The notes under the pieces: generated by a model
The model's input: the letters and a program-made list of their open reading frames with translations, nothing else
Databases searched by the model: none
What the model was told of the DNA's origin: nothing
Part shown: one piece after another, positions 22,420-22,441 of the stretch
How positions within the stretch are numbered: position 1 is the first letter of the stretch
How the letters are laid out: the number at the start of each line of letters is the position of its first letter
Position numbers and translations under genes: made by a program
Origin: a virus
Length of the DNA: 22,441 nt
IMG/VR virus record: IMGVR_UViG_3300025141_000848
Coordinates: 1 to 22,441 of that record
Direction: 5' to 3' (one strand)

Positions 22420-22427
22420 TAAATAGT
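22420..22427 (-). promoter_or_regulatory. Candidate late-promoter motif, scaffold and capsid genes
   Basis: On the minus strand this reads ACTATTTA, 34 bases before the chosen scaffold ATG. The surrounding bases 22387-22441 hold no coding region I can support. A minus-strand TAA at 22440-22438 could be the stop of the upstream gene. The placement matches the same octamer before four other late genes. Confidence 0.45.
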
Positions 22428-22441
22428 ATCCGAAAGCTTAA

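Overview
The window is a stretch of a T4-related tailed phage (contractile-tailed myovirus) genome. Every gene I can support lies on the minus strand, so transcription runs from base 22441 down to base 1. The evidence is a collinear set of T4-type virion genes: acidic scaffold, gp23-like major capsid protein, gp13-like neck protein, gp15-like tail terminator, contractile sheath, tail tube, tape measure and LysM-type baseplate protein. These are followed by replication genes, including a gp32-like zinc-binding single-stranded-DNA-binding protein. Many proteins differ clearly in size from T4 (sheath 1074 aa, capsid 578 aa, a 1335-aa baseplate protein), and polymerase A replaces the family B polymerase of T4. 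This points to a distant member of the T4 superfamily rather than a close T-even relative. No host can be named from the sequence.

Layout in transcription order. Head module: scaffold (22386-21244) and major capsid protein (21213-19477), closed by a strong intrinsic terminator (19449-19420). Neck and tail shaft: gp13-like neck (19386-18118), gp15-like terminator (18112-17168), sheath (17103-13879), tube (13816-13241). Tail assembly: a 280-aa zinc-ribbon protein (13221-12379) whose reading frame continues, after a +1 shift at a seven-T run, into a conserved-looking 61-codon extension (to 12207); then a 106-aa unknown protein and the tape measure (11823-9904). Baseplate: a tube-junction-type protein, a LysM protein, a 1335-aa hub candidate and a 434-aa unknown virion protein. 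Replication and nucleotide cassette: an exonuclease-less family A DNA polymerase started by TTG, a MazG-type NTP pyrophosphatase, a divergent tubulin/FtsZ-superfamily protein, the gp32-like protein, and the first 20 codons of one more gene at the left edge.

The genes work as a virion assembly line (head, neck, tail shaft, baseplate) that runs straight into DNA replication genes with almost no spacing. From the tape measure to the tubulin-like gene, starts and stops overlap or sit within about 15 bases of each other. An 8-base motif, (A/T)CTAT(T/A)TA read on the minus strand, lies 24-37 bases upstream of five genes that have a real intergenic gap and is a candidate late promoter. Of all observations, the tubulin-like gene with altered catalytic loops, the frameshift arrangement and the stripped-down polymerase deserve the closest look. 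There is no gene-free stretch above about 100 bases and I saw no tRNA, CRISPR array, insertion sequence or plus-strand gene.
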